From Leptolyngbya sp. FACHB-8 (GTDB taxonomy: Bacteria > Cyanobacteriota > Cyanobacteriia > Elainellales > Elainellaceae), in assembly GCF_014695575.1 (NCBI RefSeq), contig NZ_JACJOO010000015.1, forward strand, positions 149,214 through 213,213: a DNA stretch of 64,000 nucleotides, read 5' to 3'. This document shows, one piece after another, positions 32,384-41,000 of the stretch. Numbering within the stretch: the first letter of the stretch is position 1; the number at the start of each line of letters is the position of its first letter. Under the pieces are notes generated by a model. The model saw only the letters and a list, made by a program, of their open reading frames with translations. It was not told the origin of the DNA and searched no databases. The translations under genes were made by a program, and so were the position numbers.

Positions 32384-33541
32384 ATGATTAGTGCCCCCGT
32401 TCAGATCGGTAACGTTCAGATTCGTCCTGTGCTTTCTCCCGGTGACCAGGAATTATTTCTGGACGTGCCCAAATTGGTATATGCCAATGATCCTAATTGG
32501 GTGCCGCCACTGCGGAGTAGCGTTGCCAAATCCTTCAAGCCAGAAAATCCCTTTTTCCAATATGGACGGTTGCAGCAGTTCATCGCTACCCGAATGGGGC
32601 AGAGCGGCACCGAAGCGGTTGGGCGCGTTGTGGCGGCTGTCAACGATCGCCTGGTTGAGCGAGAAGGTCAACCCGTTGGCTTGTTTGGTTTTTTCGAGTG
32701 TATCAACGAGTTTGAAGTGGCGCAGGGGCTCTTTAACGCTGCGGCCGACTGGCTGCGGCAACAGGGAATGACGATGGTGCGTGGCCCCATTGACCTGGCG
32801 ACCCACAACAACTGCCTTTTTCTGGCGGATGGGTTTGACTCGCCGCCGATGATCATGATGCCCTACAACCCCGCCTATTACTTAGAGTTTATGGAGCGGG
32901 ATGGCTGGCATAAGGCTAAGGATGCCTATGCTTATACGATGGAATTGGATGAGAAACTGGGTGAACAGTTCAAGAAGGGCTATGACATTGCCCTAAAGTC
33001 AGGCATCACCTTCCGGCCTATTCACACCAAAGGCGAGGGTTTTGAGCAGGATTGTATTGGGTTATACAACCTTTTCACAGAGGCATTTTCGGCCAATTGG
33101 AGTTCGACTCCCCGTACCCAGGAAGAATTTATTGAAGAGGCGAAGTCTCTGCAACAACTGGTGGATCCTGATGTGTTTCCCATTGCCGAACACAATGGCA
33201 AGATGGTGGGCTTCTGGATGGGATTGCCCGATTACAACATCGCGCTCAAGCACATCAATGGCAAGCTGGATCTGATTGGAACGCTCAAGTTTCTCTGGTA
33301 CCGCCGTCAGATTGATCAGGGGCGTGTGATCGCGATCTGCTCTCTACCCGAGTACCGCCGCAAAATGGTGCCCCTGGGGTTGATTCACCTGGGGATGCAG
33401 GGGGGCAAGAAGAAGGGTAAGCCGTACAAACGGGCGGAGCTGTCCTGGGTATTTGAGGACAATATGCCCTCTCGTAAGCTGATTGAAGCCTCTGGGGGCA
33501 AGATTTACAAGACCTATCGGATTTACGAAAAGTCTCTTTGA
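32384..33541 (+). CDS. GNAT-family N-acetyltransferase-like protein (385 aa)
   Basis: A soluble protein matching the widely distributed ~380-aa family of GNAT-fold proteins often labelled N-acetyltransferase or conserved cytosolic protein. The N-terminal half contains FLDVPKLVYANDPNWVPPL and RVVAAVNDRLVER; the second half contains GMTMVRGPIDLATHNNCLFLADGFDSPPMIMMPYNPAYY and ends ELSWVFEDNMPSRKLIEASGGKIYKTYRIYEK, the acetyltransferase-like C-terminal motif. The substrate is unknown. Starts at ATG 32384, alone on the plus strand, and is followed by a perfect hairpin. Confidence 0.82.
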   Translation: MISAPVQIGNVQIRPVLSPGDQELFLDVPKLVYANDPNWVPPLRSSVAKSFKPENPFFQYGRLQQFIATRMGQSGTEAVGRVVAAVNDRLVEREGQPVGLFGFFECINEFEVAQGLFNAAADWLRQQGMTMVRGPIDLATHNNCLFLADGFDSPPMIMMPYNPAYYLEFMERDGWHKAKDAYAYTMELDEKLGEQFKKGYDIALKSGITFRPIHTKGEGFEQDCIGLYNLFTEAFSANWSSTPRTQEEFIEEAKSLQQLVDPDVFPIAEHNGKMVGFWMGLPDYNIALKHINGKLDLIGTLKFLWYRRQIDQGRVIAICSLPEYRRKMVPLGLIHLGMQGGKKKGKPYKRAELSWVFEDNMPSRKLIEASGGKIYKTYRIYEKSL

Positions 33542-33585
33542 TCCCCGTTGTTAGCCTGGTATCCAACCTTGGCTTACTGCTCTAG

Positions 33586-33638
33586 AGCTGTGGATGGAAT
33601 GCGGAGAGCTCCCAGCTCTCCGCATTCCATCCACAGCT
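33586..33638. repeat. 53-bp perfect hairpin between convergent genes
   Basis: A 25-bp perfect stem starting AGCTGTGGATGGAATGCGGA with loop CCC. It is between the stops of the GNAT gene (plus) and the exported protein gene (minus), so it serves as a shared 3' structure. The core GTGGATGG-ATG resembles the hairpin arm at 1657-1678. Confidence 0.85.
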
Positions 33639-33650
33639 TTGAAACATCAC

Positions 33651-34280
33651 CTAACCTTGTTTGCGGCGAGTAAACCAGAGCCAGCCACCAACGCCTGCCA
33701 CACTGATGAGAGCGATCGCCCCCCCCGCGCTCACACCACCCGATGATCCCCTGGGTGCCTCTGCCCCTGGCGGTGGCGGGAGAGGGCTGCCAGTTACCGT
33801 AGAAGGTGCAGGGGTAGGGTTTCCCGCAGCAACGGTAACATCGTATTGCAGCTGAAAGGGTGCGAAAGCATTCTCTTGAATAGGCGTGCAGTTCAGTTGC
33901 AACTGGTACTGACCCACGGCAGGGAACACAATGTCAGAACCGGGGATGCCCGAATACTGCTCGGCAGCGATCGCCTTTACAGGTGGCTCCAGGATGGGGA
34001 TCGCCTCTGGTTGACGGGGTAGGGTGTACACCTGCATTTGGCAATTTGCCTCATTGAGGGGCAGTAATGTACCTCCCTTGCGGGTTAGCGCAACCCAGGC
34101 GGTAGCAGGTTCTCCAGCTTTGGGATTATGGTCAGGGTCTATGTGCCAGGTTCCTGCAATGTCGCCATCGACCAGGGTTTTATGGGCTTGGGCCGGAGCT
34201 GAAGCCAGTAAACCGAGAACCATCAGGCAGGCAAACCCGTATAGAGAGCGGTGGGAAATAGACTGAATCATTTCAACCAT
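33651..34280 (-). CDS. Exported protein with C-terminal membrane anchor, partner of TauE/SafE gene
   Basis: 209 aa. A signal peptide (GFACLMVLGLLASAPAQA) is followed by mature HKTLVDGDIAGTWHIDPDHNPKAGEPATAWVAL, an Ig-like beta domain reminiscent of CopC/YtkA-type extracytoplasmic modules (about 30-150), then a Pro/Gly/Ser linker and a transmembrane anchor (GAIALISVAGVGGWLWF) ending with RRKQG. The mature N-terminal histidine and nearby His/Asp could bind a metal; this is inference. It follows the TauE/SafE gene on the same strand with a family-C element between. Function not established. Confidence 0.75.
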   Translation of the reverse strand: MVEMIQSISHRSLYGFACLMVLGLLASAPAQAHKTLVDGDIAGTWHIDPDHNPKAGEPATAWVALTRKGGTLLPLNEANCQMQVYTLPRQPEAIPILEPPVKAIAAEQYSGIPGSDIVFPAVGQYQLQLNCTPIQENAFAPFQLQYDVTVAAGNPTPAPSTVTGSPLPPPPGAEAPRGSSGGVSAGGAIALISVAGVGGWLWFTRRKQG

Positions 34281-34320
34281 TAAACCAAGAAGGGGTGTTG
34301 ATTCCTCAATTCCTCGATAT

Positions 34321-34396
34321 TAGACCTCCTGCATAAATCGGCTTCTGAGAGCGTGAATCGTTGCGCAGCTGCGCAACGATTCACGCAGGAGGTCTA
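34321..34396. mobile_element. Palindromic element family C, copy 2 (76 bp, inverted relative to copy 1)
   Basis: TAGACCTCCTGC / GCAGGAGGTCTA ends as in 6972-7052; the internal hairpin GTGAATCGTTGCGCAGCT / ...GCGCAACGATTCAC is on the opposite side. It separates two co-oriented genes. Confidence 0.78.
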
Positions 34397-34535
34397 TTGA
34401 AATAGAAATGATTGAAGTAGAAATTGAAGGAGGAGAGCTTTGTCCTACTCCCATTCAATCCAACATCTTAAGAGCCCTTTGAACCATTTGTTTTTTGTCC
34501 GGAACGGGTAGGAGAAATAAATGGTTTCAGCAGCC

Positions 34536-35759
34536 TCAGCGAGATCGGCTGGGAGGGATATAATAGCGCTCCAGGAACAGCAGGAACCAGAAGGCCTTTT
34601 GGCGAAGGGCCAACACGGACAGGGTCAGGCTGACCAGCAGCCCAGCGCATAGAAAATTTCCATAACTCCATTGCAAGGCTCCCAGGTAATTTGAACCCAA
34701 GCAGAGGGTGTGTAGAGTAGCCAGGAGGAGAGAGGGAACTGTGAGCAGATGGAGCGATCGCCAGCGCTTCCCCAACGCCTGCACAGCGCGATCGAAACTG
34801 GTGACTGCTGCCGGAGCCATCAGCAATAGTGCGATGATCCCCACCCAGATCCCCAACCGATGAGCCGGAAGCATAAAGCTGATGGCATCTAAATTCCAGT
34901 TGAGACTATGGTCGAGCATAAACCCGGTATGGGCTAGAGCCAGCAGAAAAGAGCCAACCCCGATCGCCCGGCGATACCGCAGTAGCCCCGGCCATACGCC
35001 ACTTAAGGGGCGGGCGGCCAGCGCCAACATGAGCAATGCAATGGAACTATGACCGGTGTAATCGATCATGGCATCGCTGCGTAGCAGCGTCAGAATTCCA
35101 ATCGTAAGCGTGATCCAACCGCCCATCCGAAACAATTGGCTCCGGCGATCGCTCCCCATCCGCTCCATCAACACACCAACGCCCAGCATGGTTGGCAGGG
35201 TACCCAGACCGAACATGGCCATGGTTGCGGCACCTAAGAACGGGCTGCTAGCTTCTGCCGCCTTTAGTTGGGCTGTGTAGAGAAAACCACAGGGAATGAA
35301 TCCCCACAGACTGCCCAGCAGGGCGGGAGTCCACCAGCGGCTATGAAGGGAGAGCCGTGCCATTGCAGAGCTAAACCGTTGATGGGTTGCTCCCTGGCTG
35401 AGGGGATGGATGAAGGGCAGGGGGGGGAGAAAGTCCGGTTGGATATGTCGCACACCTAACCAGATCAGCAACAACCCCGTGAAAATAGCAATGCCTTGAC
35501 GCAAGACACTACCAACACCCGCAAATTGCCCACCGGCTACCAGGAGCGAGCCGACCCCTCCCAACAGAGCCCCAACCGCGATATAGCTGATAATACGGCC
35601 GAGATTGAGTACTACATGAAACCAAAGAGAGGGTGTCTTCTCAGCGGTGTTATCGGCTTGGGAGAGGGAGAAAGCGATCGCCAGTGGCCCGCACATTCCA
35701 GCACAGTGGCCAAAGCTGCCCACAAAACCCAATGCCGCTATTAACCATAAATCCACCAT
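34536..35759 (-). CDS. TauE/SafE-UreH family membrane transporter with ferric-reductase-like C-terminus
   Basis: 407 aa, about ten transmembrane segments. The first six (about 1-230) form a UreH/DsbD-like TauE/SafE domain beginning GFVGSFGHCAGMCGPLAIAF with the paired cysteines of that family; LLGSLWGFIPCGFLYTAQLKAAEA repeats the motif in the second half. The last four (about 245-400) resemble a ferric-reductase-like/cytochrome-b region with histidines in LALAHTGFMLDH and SLHLLTVPSLLLATLHT. Such proteins are linked to copper, nickel or sulfur-compound transport; the substrate is unknown. The exported protein at 33651-34280 is its likely partner. Confidence 0.82.
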   Translation of the reverse strand: MVDLWLIAALGFVGSFGHCAGMCGPLAIAFSLSQADNTAEKTPSLWFHVVLNLGRIISYIAVGALLGGVGSLLVAGGQFAGVGSVLRQGIAIFTGLLLIWLGVRHIQPDFLPPLPFIHPLSQGATHQRFSSAMARLSLHSRWWTPALLGSLWGFIPCGFLYTAQLKAAEASSPFLGAATMAMFGLGTLPTMLGVGVLMERMGSDRRSQLFRMGGWITLTIGILTLLRSDAMIDYTGHSSIALLMLALAARPLSGVWPGLLRYRRAIGVGSFLLALAHTGFMLDHSLNWNLDAISFMLPAHRLGIWVGIIALLLMAPAAVTSFDRAVQALGKRWRSLHLLTVPSLLLATLHTLCLGSNYLGALQWSYGNFLCAGLLVSLTLSVLALRQKAFWFLLFLERYYIPPSRSR

Positions 35760-35874
35760 TTCCCGAAGCGGCTCCCAGCAACGAAATCCTCTGTTGCACA
35801 GATTCCCATTCTCGGCCGGGATGGTCGCTTTGTGTCAAGTAACGAAAGTTATGTTTTAAGCCTCTATAGCCCGT

Positions 35875-35950
35875 GTTGGGTTAATTAACCCTCAATTGGA
35901 CATGAGCCAAGTACTCATTTTGGTGTGTGCAGACCGCACCCAAGAAGAAT
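35875..35950. repeat. Degenerate fragment of palindromic element family B
   Basis: ACCCTCAATTGGACATGAGCC followed by CAAGTACTCATTTTGGTGTGTGC corresponds to the left end and first hairpin arm of family B with several substitutions; the rest is not recognisable. Confidence 0.5.
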
Positions 35951-36005
35951 TTTTTTGAGAGACATACTTTGTGCACCCCTCGAAAGAATCCTTATATCAT
36001 GTCGT

Positions 36006-36074
36006 GTTAAATGCACACAACAAAAAGCAAGGTGACGCAAAGCGTCACCTTGCTTTTTGTTGTGTGCATTTAAC
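36006..36074. repeat. 69-bp perfect hairpin (33-bp stem, AAA loop)
   Basis: GTTAAATGCACACAACAAAA continues to GACGC; loop AAA; then exact complement. The longest perfect stem in the window. It lies between the divergent TauE gene start and the 3' end of the unknown minus-strand gene at 36222. The tip GCAAAGC belongs to the GNA-loop hairpin class. Confidence 0.9.
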
Positions 36075-36152
36075 CTTACTTGTTATTAATCTGCCGATAG
36101 AAAGAGATGAGATGTAGAAGCAAGGGACATTCGATCTAGGGTCTAAAACAGC

Positions 36153-36211
36153 AAATTCAGAGCCCCTTTTTTGTCCTGAGGATGTCACGGCAAAAAAGGG
36201 GCTCTGAGTTT
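36153..36211 (-). terminator. Terminator-like hairpin after the unknown gene at 36222
   Basis: CAGAGCCCCTTTTTTG / CAAAAAAGGGGCTCTG (16-bp stem, 17-nt loop), beginning 11 bp beyond the stop codon of the minus-strand gene. Confidence 0.65.
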
Positions 36212-36221
36212 GAACTCGTAT

Positions 36222-36581
36222 TCAAGACTTCGTTTTTGCAGGAGATTGTGGGTCGGTTAGCTTAAAGCCTAACAACCAACAAATTTCTTGCTCCACAACT
36301 TTCAAGTTATCTACATACATTGCACCCTGGAGCTTGAGAATTTGATGGACTGAAATCAGTCGTTCAAGCTTCTTGACTACAGCCATAGCCTCATCCGCGT
36401 CGGGGTATAAACTATGGACGACAGCATTAATATCAGCCATGCTGTCTGCTTCTAGAGCTGCTTTCGGTGCAACGATAAAGCGTAAACACGGACGGTTGCG
36501 GGTGAGAATTTGCCGGACGTAGTAACTCGTGGTTGGGGAGAGCGACATGGGTGATTCAGTGACAACGATGAACGATTGCAT
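36222..36581 (-). CDS. Hypothetical protein (119 aa, or 108 from an internal ATG)
   Basis: No family recognised. Possible starts are ATG 36581 (MQSFIVVTESP) and ATG 36548 (MSLSPTTSYYVRQIL); neither has a convincing ribosome site. The sequence alternates helix-forming stretches (DINAVVHSLYPDADEAMAVVKKLERLISVHQILKLQ, VVEQEICWLLGFKL) with no membrane segment or signal. A clear terminator-like hairpin follows its stop, which supports a real gene. Its size is near that of KaiB, but the sequence does not match KaiB. Long intergenic regions on both sides indicate its own promoter. Confidence 0.6.
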   Translation of the reverse strand: MQSFIVVTESPMSLSPTTSYYVRQILTRNRPCLRFIVAPKAALEADSMADINAVVHSLYPDADEAMAVVKKLERLISVHQILKLQGAMYVDNLKVVEQEICWLLGFKLTDPQSPAKTKS

Positions 36582-37305
36582 CAGCGATAGTCCATAAAGT
36601 CAGCTAGATGGACATCATCGGTACAGCTTATAGAAGCACCGATGGGAGGCAACACCCTGAAGTACGTTAATATCTGAACCTGACGTACCTACTACTGTGT
36701 ACGGCTTGCTCTGACCAAGAAATAAAAAATTGAAAAACGAGGTATTTAACGAGTCTAGAAGCACTCTTTAACTGCTTAGCGATAAAACAGCCCAGTCATT
36801 AACTGACCCAGCAATGCTTCAAGGACACTAATAAAACCGCAGGGAGCCAAAGTTTGCGCGAAAGTGACAATCGCCTCCCGTATTTCAATCTGAATAACGG
36901 TTGTATTACGGGTATGGCGATAAATATGATTTTATCCTTTCATGCTTGCAATACGGGATATAAGGAAAAACTTTATACATACTTTAATACTCTACGGAAG
37001 CTTTTTAAGTAGTTACTTTATTACCAAAAAAATATTTAATATGCTTCCTCCGATAGATACAGCCTGGTGTATCCCAAAATACAGATATTGAGGTTGATAG
37101 GTTTATCTTCATTGAGACAGCGAGTTGTCTTAAGAAATGTTAAGCTTTCTGTAGATAACACGTGATAGTACCGACGGTTGAGCTCAGTATATTTACTTGA
37201 ATCTGTAGAGAGCACCTAAATAAGTTTCACAAACGTATACATTTTTGAGGCGAATCTCATACAATGACCGTATTGCGCGTATTGCAATCCCCCCAGGAGT
37301 TCACC
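36582..37305. other. Long AT-rich intergenic region
   Basis: No confident gene. On the minus strand an open stretch from about 36932 to the TAA at 36776 reads like coding sequence (C-terminus LEALLGQLMTGLFYR) but has no good start codon. Short inverted motifs of the type CCCGTATT / AATACGGG recur at about 36877, 36909 and 36952. Promoters for both flanking genes must lie here. Confidence 0.4.
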
Positions 37306-37623
37306 ATGCTTCCAATGCTTTTGGATGAGGCATTCGCTCAGGTGTTTGTTTTTTATTGGAACGGAAAGCTTTGCAAAGGTTTGCGGGCTGGGAATAAGCT
37401 CTACAAAATGGTTGACAATTTTCAGCGCGCTCATCGAGATCAAGCCTTTCGGTTAGGTTGCGACCTTTGTGACAAAGGCTTAGAAACTTTCATTACGGTG
37501 TCACCTCAGGGATATCGAGTTTGGGTTGATCTACAAAGTGGCACCCCGTGCGTTGGAGAGCCATTACAGAACAATACGGTGATCTTCCCAAACGTAGGCA
37601 CACAAGCTTATGAAGGCGCTTGA
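37306..37623 (+). CDS. Hypothetical protein (105 aa)
   Basis: ATG 37306 is chosen because AGGAG lies 7 nt upstream; a start 14 codons earlier would lack one. The product (MLPMLLDEAFAQVFVFYWNGKLCKG...) has a Cys pair in LGCDLCDKG and ends in a beta-rich stretch (ETFITVSPQGYRVWVDLQSGTPCVGEP). Soluble, no signal peptide, no recognised family. Isolated on both sides by more than 400 bp. Good ribosome site and clean length support expression. Confidence 0.65.
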   Translation: MLPMLLDEAFAQVFVFYWNGKLCKGLRAGNKLYKMVDNFQRAHRDQAFRLGCDLCDKGLETFITVSPQGYRVWVDLQSGTPCVGEPLQNNTVIFPNVGTQAYEGA

Positions 37624-38065
37624 GTAGACCATAGTGGCCTAATCAGGATTAGCCTCACTTTTGTGCAGCTATTGAAATAACTAAATATTGCATCACGCCG
37701 ATTTTGACGGGTAGATGGAACAAGTTCTGTCTGCCCCATCTACCCTGTCAAAATTGGTAATCTATCAAAACTCTTACAGTGAACAATAGGTCAGAGTTGG
37801 AGGCAGTGCCTTGTAATATTTGACATTTTGTAAACGCCGTAATATAGGCACACATGTCTCTGTATTACTGTAGATATATAATTATTCAAAGATAAAACTC
37901 AATGCTGGGTTTCTTTCCTGAGCTCTCTAGAGAACAGTAGTTTTTGGGATAGCTATATGAGCTTAAAGAAAGATAATGCTCGTATCAGGCTAGGCTAGCA
38001 TCTAAAACTCTGGCTCAAGAATATTATGAGCACTCTTAGTTGACGTCGGGAAGTAGGACATTAGA
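37624..38065. other. Intergenic region with hairpin upstream of the giant PAS/GAF gene
   Basis: A long hairpin at 37701-37755 (ATTTTGACGGGTAGATGG / CCATCTACCCTGTCAAAAT, imperfect centre) could terminate the preceding gene. The remainder is AT-rich and presumably holds the promoter of the PAS/GAF gene. No other gene is seen. Confidence 0.5.
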
Positions 38066-41000
38066 TTGGCTAGTATTGACCAGGCTTTATTGGCCTCTCT
38101 TGATCTTGTATTTGCACAAGATGTAGAAGGGCGATTTGTTTACATTAGCTCGATGACGGCCCGGGCGTTTGGTGCAAGCCGCGATCGCCTGGTCGGGCGA
38201 ATCCTTGCCGAGTTGAATTTGCCTCCTGCTGTTGTTGAACAGCTTCAGGTTAATCACCATGCTATTTTCACGACTGGTCAGGCCCTGACGGGGGAAGTTC
38301 GTTTTCCAGCGTTTTATTCCGATCAGCTCAGGGACTACGAATATACCTTCAGCCCTGTGCTAGGGCAGAATGGTCAGATCGAGGCGGCTGTTTTTATTGG
38401 AAAAGATATTACTCAGCGAAAACAGGCCGAAATTGCCCTGCAAGAGTCTGAAAAGAAGTATCGGCTTCTTTTTGAGTCGGCAAATGACGCCATCTTTATC
38501 ATGGATCGCGCCACCTTCCATATTCTGAATGCGAACTGGAGCGCCGCCCGCCGCCTAGGGTACTCTCGGCGAGAATTGCTGCAATTGACCATTGACGATA
38601 TTGCCATACCGCTAGAACCGGAGCTTCAGGATGGAATTTTAGAACAATTGGAGGCGGAAGGGAGCATTATTTATGAGCATCGCTATCGGCGTAAAGATGG
38701 CGCTGAGATCCCCGTCGAAATTAATGCGCAACTAATCGAGTACGAAGAGCAACTGGCAATTCAATGCTTCGTGCGTGATATTAGTCAGCGAAAACAGGCC
38801 GAAGATTCCTTGCGGCAACAGCAGCAACAACTGGCCAGCATTGCCGCCAACTTCCCCGGTGCAATTTATCGAGAAGTGCTCTCCTCGTCTGGGCAGGTAA
38901 CCTTGCCGTTTGTGAGTGAAGGAATTCAGGATGTCTGTGGATATCCATCCGATCAATTGATGGCCGATCCAACTCTTCTGCCGCAGTCAATTCATCCGGG
39001 CGATCGCCCACTTTTCATCGAACAATTGCAAGACTCCCGTCAAACTCTGCAATCGCTTGACCAGGAGTATCGCATTTGCCCTATGGGGAATCAGACCCGT
39101 TGGGTGCGTGAAGTGGCCCGGTTCTTCCGCGACGAAGACGGTAACACGATCGCCGATGGGGTGATTATTGATGTCACTGATCGGAAGGAAGCGCAAATTG
39201 CGCTCCAGCGACAGTTAGACCAGGAGCGGCTGTTACGCCAGGTGGTCGAACATATTCATCAATCGCTAAATCTGGACAGCACTCTACAACTGATTGTTGA
39301 GGATGTGCGCCAGTATCTTCAGACGGACCGCGTTCTGATCTTCCGGTTCAACAGCGATTGGACGGGGGAAATTGTTGTGGAGGCCGTAAGTGATCCCAGC
39401 TTATCGGTGGCCGACTGGGGAGTAAGGTTGCCCCACCCGGATCTTGATAGCTTTCTGAGTGGTAATGCACTCTTTGCATCCGACATTCACCATTCAGATC
39501 TGCAACAGTCTTACACGGACCTATTGTTTCACCAGGCCCAGGTGCGGGCCATGTTAACCGTGCCCATCATGGTTCAACAGGAGGGGGATACGGATCAGGA
39601 TCCTGCAGGTAGCCCTGTGGTAAGGCTCTGGGGAATTTTGATGGTGCATCACTGCTCCGATATTCGGGAATGGCAGGATTTTGAGGTCGATTTATTGCAG
39701 AAGCTTGCAACCCAGGCAGGCATTGGTATTTATCAGGCAGAACTCTATCGACAACTGCAGGTCGAGCTACAGGAACGGCGGCGGGTTGAAGCAGAAATTC
39801 GAGTGCTGAATGCAGAACTGGAACAGCGCGTTTTACAACGGACGGAGCAACTACGGCGGACGAATGTAGAACTAGCCGACGAGGTAGCGGAACGGTTGCG
39901 GGTGGAGGTGGCCTTACGGGAAAGTAATCAACGCTATGAAACGCTGGCAGCGCTGGCTCCTGTTGGGATTTTTCGTACCGATGCGAGTGGACGCTGCATT
40001 TATTACAACCAGTGTTGCTGTGAAATTTTGGAGCGATCGCATCTCGCCTCTTTCCAGCACATCCAGGAGCATTACCTCTACCCCGAAGATCAGGCGTGGG
40101 TGTCCCAAACCTGGATGGATGCCCTCGCACGGGGGGTGCCCTACCGGGTAGAATGCCGTTTCATCAAGCCTAAGGGGGACAGTATTTGGGCCATTATTCA
40201 GGGACATCCTGAATTAGGGACAGGTGGTCAGATTCTTGGATTCGTCAGCACCATCACAGATATTACTGAATTAAAGCGCATTGAAGAAGAATCACGCACG
40301 AGCCAGGAACGTCTTCAAACCCTGATTGATGCGCTTCCCTTTGGGATTTGGGCCAGGGATGCAGAAGAACGGTTGATTTTGCAGAATCCGGTAGATATGC
40401 AGCGGTTCGGTAACATGCTGGGAACGCTGCCCGGTGAACTGGATTGTGAAGCGGAAGTGATTGCGCTTTATCAACAGCTTTGTGACTTGTGTCAGCCCGA
40501 TCGGGTGCTGGAATATGAAACCGTCGAGGTCTGGAATGGAGAAGACCGCTATCTTTTACGGCTTGTCTGTCCCTTTCCAGATTTTGATGGCCGCTATGGG
40601 TTGATGGGAGTCGTGATCGATATTACAGAGCGCAAGCAGGCTGAGTTAGCGTTGCGACAGAGTGAAGCCCTATTCCGCTCTCTATTTGAAACCGCCGCGG
40701 TCGGCATTGTCCTGACCGATCGCGACTATCGTATTCTGCAGGTGAACCAAAAACTGTGTGCCCTGTTAGGGTACACCGAAGCGGAGTTGCGATCGCTCAA
40801 TTTCCGCGATTGCACAGACCCAGACGATCTCCCGATTTTCGAGGCGGCATTTAATCAGCTCGTGCAGGGTATTGTGCCTAACTGCTCAATTGAGCAGCGC
40901 TGCATTCGGAAGGATGGGTCCTTACTATGGAGCAAAAGTACAATTTCTGTGGCATCCGATGGGGTGGACAGCCTTGAACGTTACTGCATCATCGTCGATG

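Noticed and set aside
36222..36581. Possible KaiB homologue
   Set aside because: The length is similar, but the KaiB start (KTYVLKLYVAG-type strand) and thioredoxin-like order are absent.
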